Below are positions 61,791-64,000 of a stretch of DNA of 64,000 bases, piece by piece. The first letter of the stretch is position 1. Each line of letters opens with the position of its first letter. The stretch covers positions 62,001 to 126,000 of the forward strand of contig NZ_VCHA01000004.1 in NCBI RefSeq assembly GCF_016597815.1, read 5' to 3'. The notes beneath the pieces are model-generated. The model had not been told where the DNA came from. It saw only the letters and a list, made by a program, of their open reading frames with translations, and searched no databases. A program made the translations under genes and the position numbers. The DNA is from Marinobacter sp. DY40_1A1. GTDB lineage: Bacteria > Pseudomonadota > Gammaproteobacteria > Pseudomonadales > Oleiphilaceae.

Positions 61791-64000
61791 ATCCACTTAC
61801 ACCTGGCCAGCGTGTAGTAAAGCAAGGGCACTACCACAACAGTCAGCAAGGTAGAAAGCGCAAGCCCGAACACCAGCGAGATTGCCAGCCCGTTGAAAAT
61901 CGGGTCATTCAGGATAAAGTAAGCGCCCACCATCGCCGATACAGCCGTCAGGGCTATGGGCTTAATGCGCACCGCCCCCGCCAGAACCACAGCTTTCTCA
62001 AGTTCAATCCCTTCTTCCAGGAGTTGCTGGATAAACACCACCAACAAAATGGAGTTACGCACGATAATGCCCGCCAGCGCAATCATCCCGATCATACTGG
62101 TTGCCGTGAACTCCCTATCCAGCAGTGCATGCCCGGGCATGATGCCAATCAGGGTCAGCGGTATGGGCGCCATGATTACCAGCGGCAGAATATACGAACG
62201 GAATTGCGCCACCAGCAACACAAAGATCATGAACACACCTACGCTGTAGGCTGCGCCCATATCCCGAAAGGTTTCATAGGTAATCTGCCACTCACCGTCC
62301 CACTTGAGCGTGCCTTTTTCCGGCAGAGGTGGCTGATCAATAAAGAACTGCTCCGGCGCGCCTTCCTGCTGTTTCAGCAGCGACACCATGGCAAACATGC
62401 CATACAGCGGGGAGTCTATATCCCCTGCCATATCGGCGGTTACATAGGTCACCGGCAACAGGTTTTTGTGGTAGATGGCACCCATCCAGTCGGCTTCGCG
62501 CACCTGGGCAATACTGGCCAGAGGCACCAGATTGCCGGCCCGGCTGCGCACCTGCAGAGACATAAGCACCGATGGTTGAGCCTTATCGGCATCCTCAAGC
62601 GTTACCCGGATAGGTACGGGGTATTTGGCATGATCGTCGTGCAAGAAGCTGACGTTCATGCCACCCAGGGCCATCTGTAACGCTTCAACCACTTGCGCCT
62701 GAGATACGCCCAAACGGGCAGCGCGGGCACGATCCACTGCTATTTCCCACTGCCGTGTAGGGGCTTCAAGCGTGGTATCAATATCCACAAGGCCTTCCAC
62801 CTCTGCCATGCCGGCGGCTACGGAGCGAGCCAGCTTGGCGCGCTGATGAGCGTCGGCACCGTAAATCTCTGCCACCACGGACGAAAGTACAGGCGGCCCC
62901 GGCGGTACTTCAACAATCTTGACGCTGGCGTCGTAGCGCTCGCCAATGGCGGTCAAGGGCGCACGCAACGCCTGGGCAATGTCGTGAGACTGGCGGAGGC
63001 GCACGCTCTCATCGCTGAGATTCACCTGAATATCACCCTGGTAGGGGTCACTACGCAGGTAATACTGACGCACCAGACCATTGAAGTTGATCGGCGCGGC
63101 AGTGCCAGCGTAGCTCTGCCAGCTGGTCACTTCGTCAACAGTCTCCAGATAATGCCCCATTTCCAGAAGCGCCCGCTGGGTTTGCTCAACTGGCGTGTGT
63201 TCGGGCATATCAACCACAATCTGGAATTCGGATTTGTTGTCGAAAGGCAGCATCTTCATGATCACCGCCTGAAACGCCGGCAACGAAGCTGCAGCCAGAG
63301 TGAGCAGGATCACGCCGAGGGCCAGAAAGCGGCGACGCCAGTGGTGCTCGCCCAGGAAGGGCGTAAGAACACCGCCAAATATTTTCATGGCCATGGGGCT
63401 GACCCCGTCCGCGGAACTGCCGGATTCTTCCGTTCCCGTAACGGTTTCGCCTTCTTTGCGCTTCAACAGCCGGAACGCCAGCCAGGGCGCGACCACAAAG
63501 GCAACAATCTGGGACAGCACCATACCGGCGGATGCGTTGATGGGAATGGGGCTCATATAAGGCCCCATCAAACCACTCACAAAGGCCATAGGCAGCAGCG
63601 CCGCCATAATAGTGAGGCTGGCCATGATGGTGGGCGTACCCACTTCGTCCACCGCTACCGGAATAATGTCCTTCAAGGGGTGGTTGGAATTGCGAATGCG
63701 GCGGTTGATGTTTTCGGTTATCACAATGCCGTCATCCACCAGAATACCGATGGAGAAAATCAGGGCGAACAGCGACACCCGGTTCAGGGTAAAGCCCCAG
63801 GCCCAGCTGAATACCAGCGTCAGCAACAGGGTAATCAGCACGGCTATGCCGACGATCAATGCCTGACGCCAACCCATGGCGATCAGCACCAGCAGAACCA
63901 CGCCCAGGGTAGCGGAAATCAGGTCAGAAATGAGTTTTTGCGCCTTGGCAGAAGCCGTTTCGCCATAATCCCGGGTAACAATAACTTCCACACCCTCAGG
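61787..64000 (-). CDS. RND efflux transporter permease, C-terminal part (start lies beyond the window)
   Basis: The frame is open to the right edge, so 737 or so C-terminal residues are visible. It covers helices 2-12: the proton-relay segment SIGILVDDGIVITENINRR in helix 4, the second periplasmic loop (PFDNKSEFQIVVDMPEHTPVEQT) and the last helices (LAGIIVRNSILLVVFIQQLLEEG). It is distinct in sequence from the RND pump at 56849. Its adaptor is expected upstream, outside the window. The substrate class cannot be assigned from this part. Confidence 0.9.
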   Translation of the reverse strand, partial: PEGVEVIVTRDYGETASAKAQKLISDLISATLGVVLLVLIAMGWRQALIVGIAVLITLLLTLVFSWAWGFTLNRVSLFALIFSIGILVDDGIVITENINRRIRNSNHPLKDIIPVAVDEVGTPTIMASLTIMAALLPMAFVSGLMGPYMSPIPINASAGMVLSQIVAFVVAPWLAFRLLKRKEGETVTGTEESGSSADGVSPMAMKIFGGVLTPFLGEHHWRRRFLALGVILLTLAAASLPAFQAVIMKMLPFDNKSEFQIVVDMPEHTPVEQTQRALLEMGHYLETVDEVTSWQSYAGTAAPINFNGLVRQYYLRSDPYQGDIQVNLSDESVRLRQSHDIAQALRAPLTAIGERYDASVKIVEVPPGPPVLSSVVAEIYGADAHQRAKLARSVAAGMAEVEGLVDIDTTLEAPTRQWEIAVDRARAARLGVSQAQVVEALQMALGGMNVSFLHDDHAKYPVPIRVTLEDADKAQPSVLMSLQVRSRAGNLVPLASIAQVREADWMGAIYHKNLLPVTYVTADMAGDIDSPLYGMFAMVSLLKQQEGAPEQFFIDQPPLPEKGTLKWDGEWQITYETFRDMGAAYSVGVFMIFVLLVAQFRSYILPLVIMAPIPLTLIGIMPGHALLDREFTATSMIGMIALAGIIVRNSILLVVFIQQLLEEGIELEKAVVLAGAVRIKPIALTAVSAMVGAYFILNDPIFNGLAISLVFGLALSTLLTVVVVPLLYYTLARCKWI

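Noticed and set aside
1-64000. CRISPR arrays, tRNA or rRNA genes, insertion sequences, integrases
   Set aside because: I saw no regularly spaced repeats, cloverleaf-like or rRNA sequence, transposase or integrase motifs in the frames or gaps. Very short or degenerate examples could be missed by eye.

Overview
The window looks like chromosome from a marine, moderately halophilic gammaproteobacterium. Marinobacter or a close relative is my best guess. This is inferred from gene content (a TeaABCD-type ectoine TRAP system, an NhaD sodium/proton antiporter, PomAB-type sodium stators, a DmpR-controlled phenol pathway) and a moderately high G+C; no rRNA or other phylogenetic marker is present. I saw no rRNA, tRNA, CRISPR array, transposase or phage gene. 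The DNA is gene-dense and most neighbours are translationally coupled.

Layout. 1-3.3 kb: tail of an AraC regulator, then a lipoprotein pair of unknown function (parallel beta-helix protein plus di-haem cytochrome c). 3.3-9.7 kb: an EAL protein, an NADPH:FMN reductase-like protein, nhaD, a stand-alone ovothiol-type methyltransferase, a luciferase-like oxidoreductase and a small hydrolase. 9.8-13.4 kb: teaABCD. 13.4-15.7 kb: a 7TMR-DISM/GGDEF protein. 15.8-19.6 kb: potABCD polyamine ABC operon. 19.8-32.6 kb: mixed housekeeping and transport genes: orphan TRAP binding protein, DUF3565, a CDF-like transporter, LysR, RarD, rhodanese, PAS-GGDEF, thioesterase, two orphan amino-acid-type binding proteins, a DJ-1/PfpI protein, a MotA/MotB-like pair, a ketopantoate reductase-like protein and an MFS permease.

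32.6-49.1 kb is the metabolic core: a complete phenol-to-central-metabolism meta-cleavage route split into two minus-strand blocks. The upper block (dmpKLMNOPQB, dmpI, porin) turns phenol into catechol and 2-hydroxymuconic semialdehyde. The lower block (dmpC-E-F-G-H) takes the semialdehyde through the 4-oxalocrotonate branch to pyruvate and acetyl-CoA. The hydrolytic-branch gene dmpD is absent. Between the blocks sit a LysR gene and a flavin monooxygenase-like gene. Divergent from dmpK is dmpR. The intergenic region shows a textbook sigma-54 architecture: -24/-12 element, a perfect IHF consensus and a near-perfect DmpR/XylR-type inverted repeat. Several pathway leaders (dmpK, dmpL, dmpB, dmpC, dmpR) carry AANAANAA motifs like those bound by Hfq/Crc in Pseudomonas catabolite repression.

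49.1-64 kb: a membrane-anchored ABM-domain protein, a decayed cry-DASH cryptochrome, a DUF1232 protein, pomAB, and then a five-gene minus-strand operon in which every junction is a 4-base ATGA overlap: adaptor, RND pump, LolD-like ATPase, FtsX-like permease and AttH-like lipoprotein. A small potassium-channel gene and the 3' part of a second RND pump close the window.

The most interesting items are the fused RND/ABC/AttH operon, the pathway-wide AANAANAA leader motifs with the DmpR/IHF/sigma-54 control region, the split phenol pathway lacking dmpD, the beta-helix/cytochrome pair of unknown role, the non-flagellar MotAB-like pair and the cry-DASH pseudogene.
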